From Glandiceps talaboti (lineage: Eukaryota; Hemichordata; Enteropneusta; Spengelidae): a stretch of 64,000 nt of DNA. A program made the position numbers and the translations under genes. Positions 38,621 to 52,127 of this stretch are shown piece by piece (the first letter of the stretch is position 1; each line of letters begins with the position of its first letter). Under the pieces are notes generated by a model. It ran no database searches. It was given only the letters and a program-made list of their open reading frames with translations, and was not told where the DNA came from. The DNA lies in NCBI RefSeq assembly GCF_964340395.1, contig NC_135556.1, forward strand, positions 18,282,001 through 18,346,000, read 5' to 3'.

Positions 38621-39882
38621 GCCTTGACCACGTGCTATGAACTCGCATGAACACGACTGAATGATGCTAAGGGAAGTTGTCACTTTATAGATGGCAGATG
38701 ATATTTAACAAATTTCAGTACAATTTGAATAGTAAATTTTACTAGGACAGGACCATTACGTTCTAAATGTATGACAATGTGTTGAAATAAAGCATTGTGG
38801 ACAATGCATTGCCACTAAATTCCAATAAAGAGATAAAGAAAGTATGAATTATTTTTATATGAAATCAATAAGAGCTTTTGTATAGAAATCTACCAGAACA
38901 ATGCAACTCACTGCTAAAGCAAAAGTTATAGAATGAATAAGCAGGACATTTGCTGAAATTGCACACAAGTTGAAGTGACATATAAAAATAAGCTAAATAA
39001 TAATAATGATGATAATTTATTCATCAGTGAAATCGAATCAGCAGGATGAAAAGAATCAAGGCAAATACATAATTCTGAAAGGCATGATTAATTGAAGTAG
39101 AAGCCATATGGATGACAAATGGATATTCATTTTACATTTTTAGTTGATTAACAACTATGTTTTATAGTTGGAAAAACAATGTAAAACAACATATACTATA
39201 TCCTTGTATGTAATGCAATACATTGCAAAACATTTTATTAAAAATTGGGATTGCTATAAATGGAAGAAACTCACCATAACATATTTTAAAATTGTCATAA
39301 ATGAGGAAAGAAAAGCGACAGGTTTAGGAATGGAACCCATTAAGAAATGTTTTAAAATATTTGTTATGGTGTACAATAATAAACATCTTTATACTTTTTT
39401 ACCTTTTGTAATTGCTAGATGGAGTTACAAACATGGATTCGGTGGATGCAATTTCACATTGTTTTTCAAGTAGTTGAGTTGTCTCAAGGATTAAAAATCC
39501 ATTGATAAATGATAAGATTTGGTAATGAAAATCCAAGGCAAAATGATAAAGATTTACAATGATTGTAAATATTCTCAGGCCCTATTAAGTGCAACGTTTG
39601 GTAGATTTTAATAATATCATCATGATTATACATCATTGATAGTTTTCTCCTTGATGAGGACTAAATCAAATTTAGCTTCGATAGGACTAATAATACTACA
39701 TAATTGCATAAGTTAGGACATTTTGGTCAGTACATACTATTAATGTTCAAAGTATATACAAATGCAAGATTTGCTTTGTAAAAACATAAAACCTACCTTC
39801 ATGATGCACAATATCTTCTTTAATTTTGAACTTCATTAACATTTACTTTTGTAAGAGGTTATGATATAGTGATGTTTGCCTG

Positions 39883-39918
<36 letters not shown>

Positions 39919-40241
39919 ATCATTTTCTCAAAAATGGCTGGCTCAATGCAAACAAAAATTGTGTATACACATTCTTTGGGCTATGGCTACAACTGATTAG
40001 ATTTTGGTAATCATCCATGCATGTCAATTATACATTTGAATAAATAACAATTTTAGGCAATACCTTAAAGGGCTGTACATGTTTCATCATGGGCCATCGC
40101 ATTACTGTTAGCTTATCAGTGGAGGCATAAGGATTAAGCTTACAAAGGATCATTTTTTTGTCCTGGACCTTTTTTGTAGTTCTGCTAGTGCTAAACAGCT
40201 GGTTTTCTACCTAGAATATAATCTGAATCTTAGGTGGGCGT
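38621..40241. other. AT-rich intergenic, with (TCTG)n
   Basis: A TCTG microsatellite spans 39882-39918. No supported gene. Confidence 0.5.
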
Positions 40242-40591
40242 TTAAAGTGGCCATATGGATGAAGGTTTGGGCATTTATTTTGGATTTTTAATTTATAAAA
40301 CAATTTCATCGTGGCTTCCTCTTTGAAAATAAATGTGAAACAATGTTGACAAAGTCTGTGTTTCTAACGTAATACGTTGCAAAAAGCTAAAACATGTGAA
40401 TAAAAAGTTGTTATTAAGTACAGTAAGAAATATTTTACCCATTTACACATCTTTTGCAATTTATTGAGTTACCAACAATGACTTTGCATGTGCTGTTTGA
40501 CATTAATTTTTCAAGTAGGATGTCATGATAAAATAGTTCTATTAGTCCAAAATCCAAAAATAAATAACCTCATCCATATGGCCACGCTCAA
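40242..40591. mobile_element. Palindromic MITE with TTAA ends, copy 2
   Basis: TTAA-AGTGGCCATATGGATG at the left and CATCCATATGGCCAC followed by a decayed TCAA at the right. Same family as 29742-30100, sharing subterminal segments such as GGCTTCCT and TTTTTCAAGTAGGA. Confidence 0.8.
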
Positions 40592-41509
40592 GCTTCAAAT
40601 TTCATACCCAAAGTCATGATGGAGGTCTTGTTTTTGCCCGTTTTTTCTTTCCCCTGTTTTTGAATGCATAAAGATTGCAAATTCATCAATAAAACTTTGA
40701 CATTATTTATGTTGGTGTTTAAGCATAAACACTATGGAGACTGAACATAAAAACCTAAAAGTCGGCCATTTTGGATAACTCTGTTATTTATATGGCTTTT
40801 AAGAATGTAGCATGTGCTCTAAATTTCATATAATTTGGCATGTACATACATAATACCAAAGAGCATGTGTGTTTTAAAGCTTGTTGATGTAACTTTTAAC
40901 TTTAATGAGCGTTTGCATAATTAATGATTTTTAGTATCAAGGCAATAAGGCCAATATATTAAAATTGTAAGCTTCAATTTTCATGTATACAGAAGGCAAT
41001 GGTAATAAATGATACCTACTATACTCTAACATGCTTGTTGATGTAGCTTTGAACTTTGAGCTATTTGCATAATTGACTTTTATCCTTGTTGAAGGCATTC
41101 AGTTTACAGCTGGTAATCTTTTAAAGTATCTTACTTTAATTTTTCATTCAGAACGATTTCCTTGTTGAAGGCTAAGTTTGCTTAAACCACAATCTTTGAA
41201 TGCCACATTCTTGCACCAGTGCTGACAATGGAGCCATAAGGATTCGATATGACCATTCTTTATTTCAGGATCAACCTTTCCTACTGATCTGCCTGGCAAC
41301 TATTTTTCTCATCAAAATTTCAATCATAATCCAACATTTATTCAATCAACCAATACTGAGATTGAGTGATATTATCAAGTCTTTGTTACTTAATCCATTT
41401 CTTACAGGTGCATTCAATAACAATCCCTTACCGATTATCAAACATCCAATCACGAGTCCCATGCCAGTATGCATATTGTTAGTGTTTGTGGTGGATATTG
41501 TCTACAATA
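40592..41509. other. No gene seen
   Basis: AT-rich. The open frame at 41200-41562 runs into the minisatellite and has no protein-like features. Confidence 0.35.
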
Positions 41510-42215
41510 TATATCTTATAATTCCATCTAGCTTCACCTTTAGACATTATAATTCTATCTAGCTGCGCCTTTAGACATTATAATTCCATCTAGCTGCACC
41601 TTTAGACATTATAATTCTATCTAGCTGCACCTCTAGACATTATAATTCCATCCAGCTGCACCTTTAGACATTATAATTCTATCTAGCTGCACCTTTAGAC
41701 ATTATATATATATATAATTCTATCTAGCTGCACCTTTAGACATTATAATTCTATCTAGCTGCACCTTTAGACATTATATATACATAATTCCATCTAGCTG
41801 CACCTTTAGACATTATAATTCTATCTAGCTGCACCTTTAGACATTATATATATATAATTCTATCTAGCTGCACCTTTAGACATTATAATTCTATCTAGCT
41901 GCACCTTTAGACATTATATATACATAATTCTATCTAGCTGCACCTTTAGACATTATAATTCTATCTAACTGCACCTTTAGACATTATATATACATAATTC
42001 CATCTAGCTTCACCTTTAGACATTATAATTCTATCTAGCTGCACCTTTACACATTATAATTCTATCTAGCTAGACCTTTAGACATTATAATTCCATCTAG
42101 CTGCACCTTTAGACATTATAATTCTATCTAGCTGCACCTTTAGACATTATAATTCCATCTAGCTGCACCTTTAGACATCATAATTCCATCTAACTGCACC
42201 TTTAGACATTATAAC
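41510..42215. repeat. 31 bp minisatellite, about 22 units
   Basis: The unit contains ATTATAATTCTATCTAGCTG then CACCTTTAGAC. Five or so units carry an extra TATATATA insertion at the same place. The C/T variation in ATTCYATC forms higher-order patterns. Confidence 0.95.
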
Positions 42216-42299
42216 CAACAATCAGATGCACCAACAACCTTTTTACTGTCATAATGGTATTAAACTTTTCTTAAATATTTTCACCCAATTCTAATTTGA

Positions 42300-42900
42300 G
42301 ATGATATTGTCTTTTAAAGATGTGAAATGTTTGCCAAGATAGTCTAAAATTGCCTTAAACTCCAAATCTCCCCTACCAATGATACTACCATTAGATGTGC
42401 TGACCTTTACTACATGTATATGACGATGCCATTTTAACATATTTCAACCCTATGTTAGTTATAAAGAATAGTTTCTGATACTACTTGATGGTCCCGTCTT
42501 GTAAAGCATGGATTAAGTTATTGCTTGAAAGGGTCTGAATAGCCTAAATATTGGCTTTAAGAGTAAAAATTCTCCAGGGCTTTTAGAGGGAGACCCCCTC
42601 GGACCCCCTTCATGAGGTGGACATATACACCAGTCTCAAGCTCTTCGACTTTTACTGTCAAGATGCTATCAAATTATATTTCAAAAATATTTCAACCTTA
42701 TGTAGTTGCTTTTTACATGTTTGTACTGTCTTGTAAAGCTTGGAAATTATTTTCTGAAAATGTCTGAAAAGTCTCAAATTGACTTTTCAGAGTTATAAAC
42801 CTTCTGGGCTTCTAGGGAGAGACCCCCTGGGACCCCCCATATGAGATGTACATATTCCCTTCTCAAGCTTTCCCCCTACCTTGCACTGTAATGATGCTAT
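42300..42900. repeat. Dispersed repeat, tandem-like units
   Basis: Units of roughly 250 bp share TTTCAACCYTATGTAGTTG, CTTGTAAAGCTTGGAAATTA, and GAGACCCCCTNGGACCCCC. The same family is at 56750-57110. Confidence 0.7.
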
Positions 42901-44710
42901 TAAACTCCTTTTGGAATATATTTACCTTTCGTAGTCAATAATTATAATTATGATAGTGCTAACTCGGGATCTTATAAAGTAGATGCAAGACAGTCAAGCA
43001 GTCCACACTGAGTCACGATCAAAAAATACCTGTCATGTGAATATTATATATGGGGGGGGGGGGGGGGTCATCATGTTTTAGAAATAAGTGATGGGGGTCA
43101 GCCTGTTTTTGGTTTTACAGATGGGAGGGGGGGGGGTGAGTGACTTTATGTTGGCCCGACTTAAGAATCCACCCCACCCCCACCCCCAGGCTGGAGAAAC
43201 TGACCGATCCCTAATGTCTAAGTACTACGACTCCGAGTAACGCAGTTTTTGGGTAAAAATCAGTAATATGATCGAAAATGTTAAAATCACCACAGAAACC
43301 ACAACTTCAAATATAGACTCAACATAATGCATGAAAACACATAGTATATTTATATTGTCTTTATTGTGAAATATTATGAAGGAAAAGTGTGCCAACGAAC
43401 CTGCATCTCATGGAAAAATTTCTATGGAAAAATAAAAGATTGACAATTTCCCTTCCCTGGACCAAAAGCAAACTTCAATATGTCAAAGTTTGGAAAGATT
43501 TGAAGATCTCGATTTTCAGTGAAATTTGTCCCCTATCTACCTTACATCTAAATTCATGCAAATTATATAAAAAAAGTTGTTATAAAGAAATGTTATGTGA
43601 GAATACTTTTGTTCCATCATGAAATATCCTCATGTAAATCCCACCACTAAAATATTTTATTTCATTTTATTTTTAATTTAAAGTTTTCACAGGATCCTAC
43701 TGTGTGTGTTGTGTCTTTGTTATTGTTAGTTTGGAGTTGAAATGTGTTTTTCTTTGTGTAAAAAAAAATCATTTCCACTGTAAAATGTTCTCAACTGATT
43801 TTTTTAAAATAAAGATAATCCTTGTGGAAGTATAATTATATTATACTGTAATAAATTTTATTTTTCTGCAATATTTTATATTATTCTGCAATATTTTTCT
43901 TCATTCAGCTGGTAAATACTCATGACCAAAGGGTGTTGACACTACTCCTCTTTCAACTCGTAGTAACAAGGCCCCTTAGGTTACACATATTTACTTTGGC
44001 TGAACAAAAAAAATATTGGTAATATTATTGTAATGAGCTAAATATATACATATAAGCTGAGCATGCTATTTTTACATTAAAAGATTTTGAACCAAATTGT
44101 GAAAAGGAAACCTTATAGTTCTGTTTAAAATGCATCAATCCATCAATGATAATACTGACTTTAAGATACAAAAATAAAACACATGATTTATAAAAGTCGG
44201 TCACAACCCAATAGAAGCTGCATATTTCAAGAAACTTGTATCATGTATATCCCTCTGCCAGCCTATGCTGAATAAGTTACTTGGATGTATGTAACAAGTA
44301 AAATTTCATAAGAGGGAAAAACCACTACTAGAAATAACACCAAGAAATAAAGATATTGTCATGAACTTTGGGTTCCAGAGAGTCACTTCATAATTTCACA
44401 TCGCATGGAATTTTGTTCAGGTGCCAAGAAAAATCAAATTGAAACTCTTTTTCACATGTATTATTCTTTCAGTGGGTACTTCATGGATCTTAGCAGACAT
44501 AAATATTCATTAGGTGATCATGCATATTTATGACTATTTCAGGATTTATCTGAAGGTAAAAAGAGCACTTAGGAGCCATGAATATTCAATGTTCACCTAA
44601 TGAATATAAGATATGTATTAGATGAAATTTGAAATGTGAAAAATGTGAAATCATGAAATGACCTTCCAGAACTATTAGTTTATGAAAATATTTTTATTTC
44701 CTTGAGTGGC
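42901..44710. other. Intergenic, G-runs and repeat fragments
   Basis: Contains a G-run near 43052-43067, a GGGGGGGG-TGAG motif near 43127-43137, and the AAGGCCCCTTAG repeat fragment near 43.9-44.0 kb. No gene is supported. Confidence 0.4.
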
Positions 44711-44716
44711 TTTATT
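44711..44716 (-). promoter_or_regulatory. Candidate polyadenylation signal of the Gfo/Idh/MocA gene
   Basis: AATAAA on the minus strand, about 63 bases after the stop codon at 44779. Confidence 0.5.
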
Positions 44717-44778
44717 TCTTTAATTTGTATACTGTCAGTCATTTATATTTTTGGGTCAAATACTCTCAGGATATAATT

Positions 44779-44894
44779 TCACATTAATTCAGATAATGTA
44801 ACATTTCCACCTTTTTTCAGTGAAAGACCTAAAGCATCTGCTATTCTGGAAGCCATAATTACTTCTTCTTTCTTCACAATAGGAGTGGATGTAC
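44779..44894 (-). CDS. Oxidoreductase exon 7
   Basis: After ACAATTTCAG: GTSTPIVKKEEVIMASRIAD, the usual C-terminal helix, ending LSELM and a stop. Confidence 0.9.
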
Positions 44895-47800
44895 CTGAAA
44901 TTGTATACATTAAAAAGTCAAACTGTAGATTCATAAACAAAAAACAACAACAAACATAAACAAAAAACAACAACAAAGTTCAAAAATAAGATCACAATAC
45001 TAATACAATGGATTCTAACGAAAGAAAGTGATTCCCTCCTGAGGGATAGTTAAAAAGATTTTCTGATTCTAGTAGCATCATTCTGTAATCCTTATGGTCT
45101 GGCAGAATTCTTATCAAATTTCAACTTACTCTTTCAGGTAAGTCTCATTAAAGGCATGAGGCAGGTAAAATCTACCAAAATTCCAAACTACTTTTACCCT
45201 TTTCCCCCACCATACGTAGAGAATACAACATGAGACTTCACTCGTCTGTGTAACTGGGGTCCTCTATAAGTGTTGTAATTATTATCAAAATCTGTTCAGA
45301 ATATATAATGTATACGCTACAGTATCATTTTTGAATATATCCATAACTTATATTCCATAATTCAGTGTTCACCCCAAGACCATTTCAGCATTTCAAACAA
45401 CATGCTTGGGACAATATCATTTTTGAATATATCCATAACTTATATTCCATAGTTCAGTGTTCACCCCAAGACCATTTTAGCATTTCAAACAACATGCTTG
45501 GGACAATATCATTTCTGAATATATCCATAACTTATATTCCATAGTTCAGTGTTCACCCCAAGACCATTTTAGCATTTCAAACAACATGCTTGGGACAATA
45601 TCATTTTTGAATATATCCATAACTTATATTCCATAATTCAGTGACCATCCCAAGACCATTTTAGCATTTCAAACAATATCCTTGAAGTGTAGAAAAATGA
45701 GTTTGAAATCCAGGAAAACAAAATAAACTTATCTGTATAACAAAACATCAATTCACATGCAAATTAAGTGTGATGCTTGGGTAACTTCCATGAGAGAAAA
45801 TTGCCAGGTACATATGCATATAACTGAGACTCGGCAATAACCCTCTTCAAAACCTATTTCAATGTTAGAACAATACACTTGTTATAAGGGTGTGAACAAC
45901 CATTAATTACAAACTTGCAAGCAATATATAAATTTTAAATTATAATATATGATAACACAACAGATGTGGCATGAACCTCACCTTCTAAGACATCAAGAAA
46001 ATGTTCCATTTCACATTTATATGAGTCCAGGTACCGTGAAGTAATGTGAGTTCCAATTGGTGTGTAGTGTGTGCCTATAGCATCAGATTTATGAATGTTT
46101 AAAGGTCTCTGGAAGTCAGCCACAGCCATTGACTTCTCACCCATAACCTGAAAGATATAACATTATTTGTAAGTCCACAGACAAGTAAGTCTGATTGAAT
46201 GAATTGTAATATACATACCTATAGTGCCACAATTACAGAGTCTGTACAACATTACATTTACTGCACTCATGAACCAAACCACCAGATCTAGATCTTCTAT
46301 TGCATCACAAACAGTTACATCAGAAGCAATCTGCATTCACAAAATCAGCCAAGGAGAGTTTGGACAATAAATAATATAATTCATTTGTCCCTCATACCCT
46401 TATTCACATGCATGCACACTAGCACACACACATACATGTCTACATCACACACTTTTAACCACGCCCTTAAGCAATCTTCTGAACTTCAAAATCAGTTCAT
46501 TTGTGCCGAAAACAGGGACTCTTCACAGCATGTCAGAACTCCCAATACTACCAACTACATGCATGCATCAACAAATATTTTTTTTGTTTTATTTTCATTA
46601 CAAAAAGAAAAAAAGATAGAAAACCAAAGAATATGTACAATCATGCATTGCAAAGAAAAGAAATAATTTAAAAAACGATCATGCATTACAAAGAAACAAA
46701 TAATTGTAAAAACAGTGCCAATGGCATTGTAGCACAACTGTAAATTGTTTTTGTTTATATTTATCTGGTTGTTTATCCATCCCTGTTGTTATCTTTACCA
46801 TATATGCAATCATTTGTTTGGCTGTTGCTATGGGCATAGTTTTGTAGTTAGGCACATTTGCATTCACCTATTGGATGTTTATCTACTTGCCTAACCATCC
46901 CTGTTATTATCTTTACAATATACTTCATCATTTGGCTGTTGCTATGGGTGTGGTCTTGTTGCTATAGGATTTTGACCAAACTTTAGATTTTTAGACCTAA
47001 TTTGCTTTATCACCAATGAGATCATGATGTTGTGAATTTACCTTCATCTACAAATCCCCTAGTTTTCAGACAGACAGACAGACAGACAGCCAGACAGAGG
47101 TTAAAAGCATAATGTAAATAACTTCCCTTACAGAAGGTAAAATGATGTTTGTGGGGGGGGGGGGGGGGATCGGGGGAATACCATCCCCACTCTTGTGTTT
47201 ATATAAACATCAAAACCTGCCTCTACTCTTTGATCATATCCATGTGGAGCTTGACGGCTTTGATCAACTGTTGCTATGATACCATTAGGAAACTTCATCA
47301 CCACAGCAACCACATCAACATCTCCAGCTTGTTGGGTGTCAGAGTAGAAGGCATGACCCTGTGCATATACCTCTGATGGTGCTTGGCCAACCAACCAGCA
47401 GATGTAGTCAATGTCATGTATAGTTGAGTCATGGAATATACCACCTAAACATTAAAGTATGAGTAAACTAATCTGTAAGGTATGACATGCTGTGTCACCC
47501 TATTAGTAGTCTAGAGGCTATAAAATGGCTTCAAATCTCAAGATCACTCTTCTACTCATCTAGCTCAATGAGACAGCATAAAGCAAAAGTTGTCCATACA
47601 AAATGAGTAAAACCCCAACTGTTAGAATGATGTAAACAATGTATAAATAGCATCCTGATAGGACAAATCTACCATATTTGGACATTATGTAACTGCACCC
47701 AATAAACACTAACTTACCATTGGGCAGAATTATGTGACATTGTTATAACAAAGACATGATGTTAGTAATGTTAATGACTGTGTGGGTGGCTTTATATGAA

Positions 47801-50800
47801 TATGAAATTTTAATCTCAGCATTTCATCTCATTGACCTCAACGTCGTGACAATTCAAAGCCATGGATAGCCTCAAGACAACCCTATCAAACAAATATACA
47901 ATAAGTATAAAAAGTAAAAAAATTAGCATTATATTTGTGTACTACTTTTCTAACAAAAAATTGACATAGATATATAACAAACACATGAAACTTTTCTTTT
48001 AAGTTCATTATATTTAATTTTTTCTTCTTTAATCTGAATTTAGATACATGGGAAAAGTGCTGATTTAGATTGAGATAAAATGTACCAAAAACCATTGTGA
48101 AAGAAATAAAGAAACATCTTGACTATTCCATAATATTTTTCTTTGTTCAGCCATGGAAAATACACATGGGCTAAAGGGGCCTTGTCACTAGGAGTCACTA
48201 GATGAGTTGTGCCAAAACCCTCAGATCAAGAGTATTTTCATGTTGAATTGAAGCTTTTTTTCAGATACACTTACTTAGTTATAGTATATCGCACACCCTG
48301 AACAGTATTGTCACTACACCACCTACAGATAATATTGACTCTAATTAACAGACAAAATTGTCTTTGTTTATAAGTAATTGACAATTTTTTAGTGAATATA
48401 CATTTCATTACTTGATGAAAAAAAATATACCAGTTGCTGCTAGTGCAGATTTACTTCTTCATGCATAACTTATGAAAAATCTGAAAAAGGTTTGAACAAT
48501 TTGACTCAATTGTTTCGAACATTGCAGAACTACTGATGCAGACTCAATTGTCATGATGTAGGTGAATACAACTAGGTTATAAAACCGAGTAGTTGGGTCA
48601 GTAGGACGCCCTCTGTGGTGTATTATGTTAAGAATATTACTCAAGAAGCCTCAGTGATCTGTGCAATTGGGTCATTAGGGCGCCCTCTATGGTGTATTAT
48701 GTTTAAAATGTTCACACAGTGATCTGAGCAATTGGATCATTAAGGCACGCTCGATAATGTATTATGGCAAGAACATTGCATTCAGATTCTTATATTATAT
48801 GTTATATCACATCATGTTCTTGAAGCCTCCAGTGATTGGCTAAATAAATCACTGTACCAATGTGTTATGGACTATTGACCTCTAGTGACCTCAATTTTCA
48901 TATACGAACACTATTCATGTTCTCTTTTCCCAAGGCAATATTCATGTTACAGTAGCATATTAGTCTTTATCAGAGATTTGCTTTAACTAGGAAGGAAGGA
49001 ATATGTGTCTGAGAATGTACTGTGTAAAACACTTATTGCCTGGCCTTATTTGGGCACTAGTAGACATCATATTACCCCTGTGCTGTTACGTTATGTTACA
49101 ACTATGGAAGTAGTTGCTAAATAACAGCACAAGGGGTAATAGACAGTCTATTGGATTTATACCCTGGTCGTACACACCTATATCATGACAATTTGTGTCT
49201 GCATCTATAGTTTTGCAGTGCTCGAAACTATTGAGTCAAATGTTCAAAGCTTTCCAGATTTTAAATGTCATATATTATCCCTCATGTTGTTATGGAGCAA
49301 CTATTTCCCTCAGCTGTTAGCCTCAGGAAATAGTTCCTATATAACAGGCCTCATGGTACTAGGCATCTACTAGTGCCCTCATAGCACAGACAATTAATGT
49401 ATATTATAGTAATGTATGAGTGAACAATTAGCAATTAATGAAATAATATTCCAGAGGCTTTTTTTAAAGGAATTTAAGTACCAAATATAATCAACTTCTG
49501 AATACAGACTAGGAAATTATAACTACAGCCATGTCTAAATGACGCAAAGAATCTGATATTAGTTTTCAAATTTGGTGGAAAAAAAAATCTGGTATTAAAT
49601 GCAGGTCAAAACAAAATACATGTATAAATACTTACCACATATCTTAAGGTATTCCAGTGGAGGAGGGGTTGGGTCACGACTCACTGTCTTAATAACTTTA
49701 ATTGTACCAAGTTCATTTGATTGGACAGCCTCTTTGATAGCCCTCAGACTTGGATCAAAACGTCTAAGGAGAGAGAACAAAATGTCAATCTTCATATATC
49801 ACATTCACTGACTGACACCCTTAACTGCTAGCTACATACATTTTTTGTACCCTACTCACTGACTGCAGACCTCTATTAATGCCCTCCGTAAATGATAGCT
49901 AATCTGGACATTGTACCGTACTCACTCACTGACTACTAAATATACTCTCATTAAGTGATAGCTACTAATCATACTCACTGACTGACTGTTCAAGTAAATA
50001 TACACTCAGTAAGTGATCACTACTAATCACATTCACTGACTGACTACTAAATACACTCATTAAGTGATCGCTACTAATCATACTCACAGACTGACTACTA
50101 AATACACGCATTAAGTGCTAGCTAATCTGATGTATCATACTCACTGACTGACTACTAAGTACACTCAGTAAGTTCTAGCTACATATCATACTCACTGACT
50201 GACTATAGTGCTAACTAATCTAACATAGTGACTGCCAAATAAACTCAGGTGAGTATAATGACAATTAAAGCCTGTCAACCTGAACAGACAAAACATTACT
50301 TGTATGTAATCAGAACCCATGGTTGTGATACAAGAACTCATTATCATGATACCCCCAGGCGCCCCCCCCCCCCCCCATAACATGACAGCTACAGATAAAG
50401 AGTAAGAGTATATTTATACTGGTATACCTATTAAAGGCACACATAAGGTATCGGCCAGCTTTTTCTGCTTCATCATAGCATATACTTATAGAGACAATGT
50501 CAGTTGCAACTGGCTTCTCACATAAGACATGTTTTCCTGACAAAGAAAGAAATCATCATAAAAGACAGCAATTAAAAATGTATAAGGAGAACTGAATTTG
50601 ATTTGGATCGAAACACAAAACTGGTTCAGAATTTAGATGGGGACAAATACAAAGATAAAATGACACAATACAACACTCATAAATTAGATGCTGAAAAGAT
50701 CTGTTTTGAGTTTGATAATCATGACTGCCGAGTGAACCTAAGAATTATGGTTTTTCCTGGGTGGCTATGTGCTCTCTGGATGTTTTCAGTCTTGTGGATT

Positions 50801-52077
50801 CCCTAAGCCTTTTTCAGCAACCATGCCTTTTTGGCAAATTGACCTTCGTTCATGTACATTCTTTTGCGTCGGCAAACAATTTGGTTTCACACCTTTTCAA
50901 TCAATCTTATACTGTTCAATAAAGGTTTGCACGGCCGTGCACACATTACTCAGGCAACACTTTTACTATGGTGAACGTATAGATAAGAAAATGAGGGTTG
51001 AACTTATATACTATATAACTACCTTAAATGACAGATAATATAGCAGAACCCAATGAGTGAAAGTGTGGGATACTCAGGGTATTTGCACGAGTGTTTGCAC
51101 AGCGTTCTCTGCGCCTGTACTTTTACGAGCGTGTCGAGTGAAAGTGCAGCAGAAAACACAGCAAGCACAAGTGCAAATACTCCTGAGTACATACACAGTG
51201 GAACTCACATGGCATGGGGTTTTGCTATTTTTACATATGTTTATCTGAAACTGTGAATTTCCATACAAATCATAAAAAATCATACAGCATGATCACACGA
51301 TTTCGTGTGTAGTGAACTATCACGTCCTTATTTGCATATCATTTACATGCAGGTATGGAATAATCTTTTTGGTATAATGCACTGCAGTGAAGATACCACT
51401 AGTGTGCAAATGCACCAGTGCAAGTAATCTCAGGTACATATGTAATAATAATTATTACCTGATCTCAAGCACTTCAGTACGATGTCCTTGTGTGTATCAG
51501 TTGGAGTGCAGATGATAACAGCATCAATACTGTCAGAGGTCAGAGGTGGAAGGTCAACGGCATCATTAGTAAAATTGTTACAAAAGTGCAAGTAAATCTA
51601 TAGTATTCACATTTCAAAGCATTACAATCCCCTACAGTCATATATATTGCACACATAATTTGACCATAAACAATTGCGAGAATCTATTAATGTCTATGGT
51701 TTTTAAGAGCTATTAAAGCACAGGGCAGTACGAGTGGCTATCAGCTCTAGTAGGGGTGTGTGGCCAATACTCACAACCCCAGATCCCATTTTAGACCCAT
51801 TTTCACCAAACACCAATACCTCATTTTAAACCATTAGAGGTTGTCAGAAGATCAAATTTTAGACCAAAATACATTTGCGTAGCACCATATAAAGAATATG
51901 GTGGATCGCAAAATGTAGTTTTCACTTTTGTATTTTTCTTCGGAAGGTGCGTGGAAGGTGTGTAGTTTCATTAGAATTGATGCAGTATATAGTTTTTGAG
52001 ATATCTTGTACAAAGACAGACAGAGACATACACACACATACATATGTATATAGACAGACAGAGAGACAGACAGACAC

Positions 52078-52127
<50 letters not shown>

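Noticed and set aside
39168-39473. 101-codon plus-strand frame
   Set aside because: Lys/Ile/Phe-rich translation of AT-rich DNA with no motif.
41200-41562. 120-codon plus-strand frame
   Set aside because: Runs into the 31 bp minisatellite; hydrophobic composition follows from AT-rich DNA.
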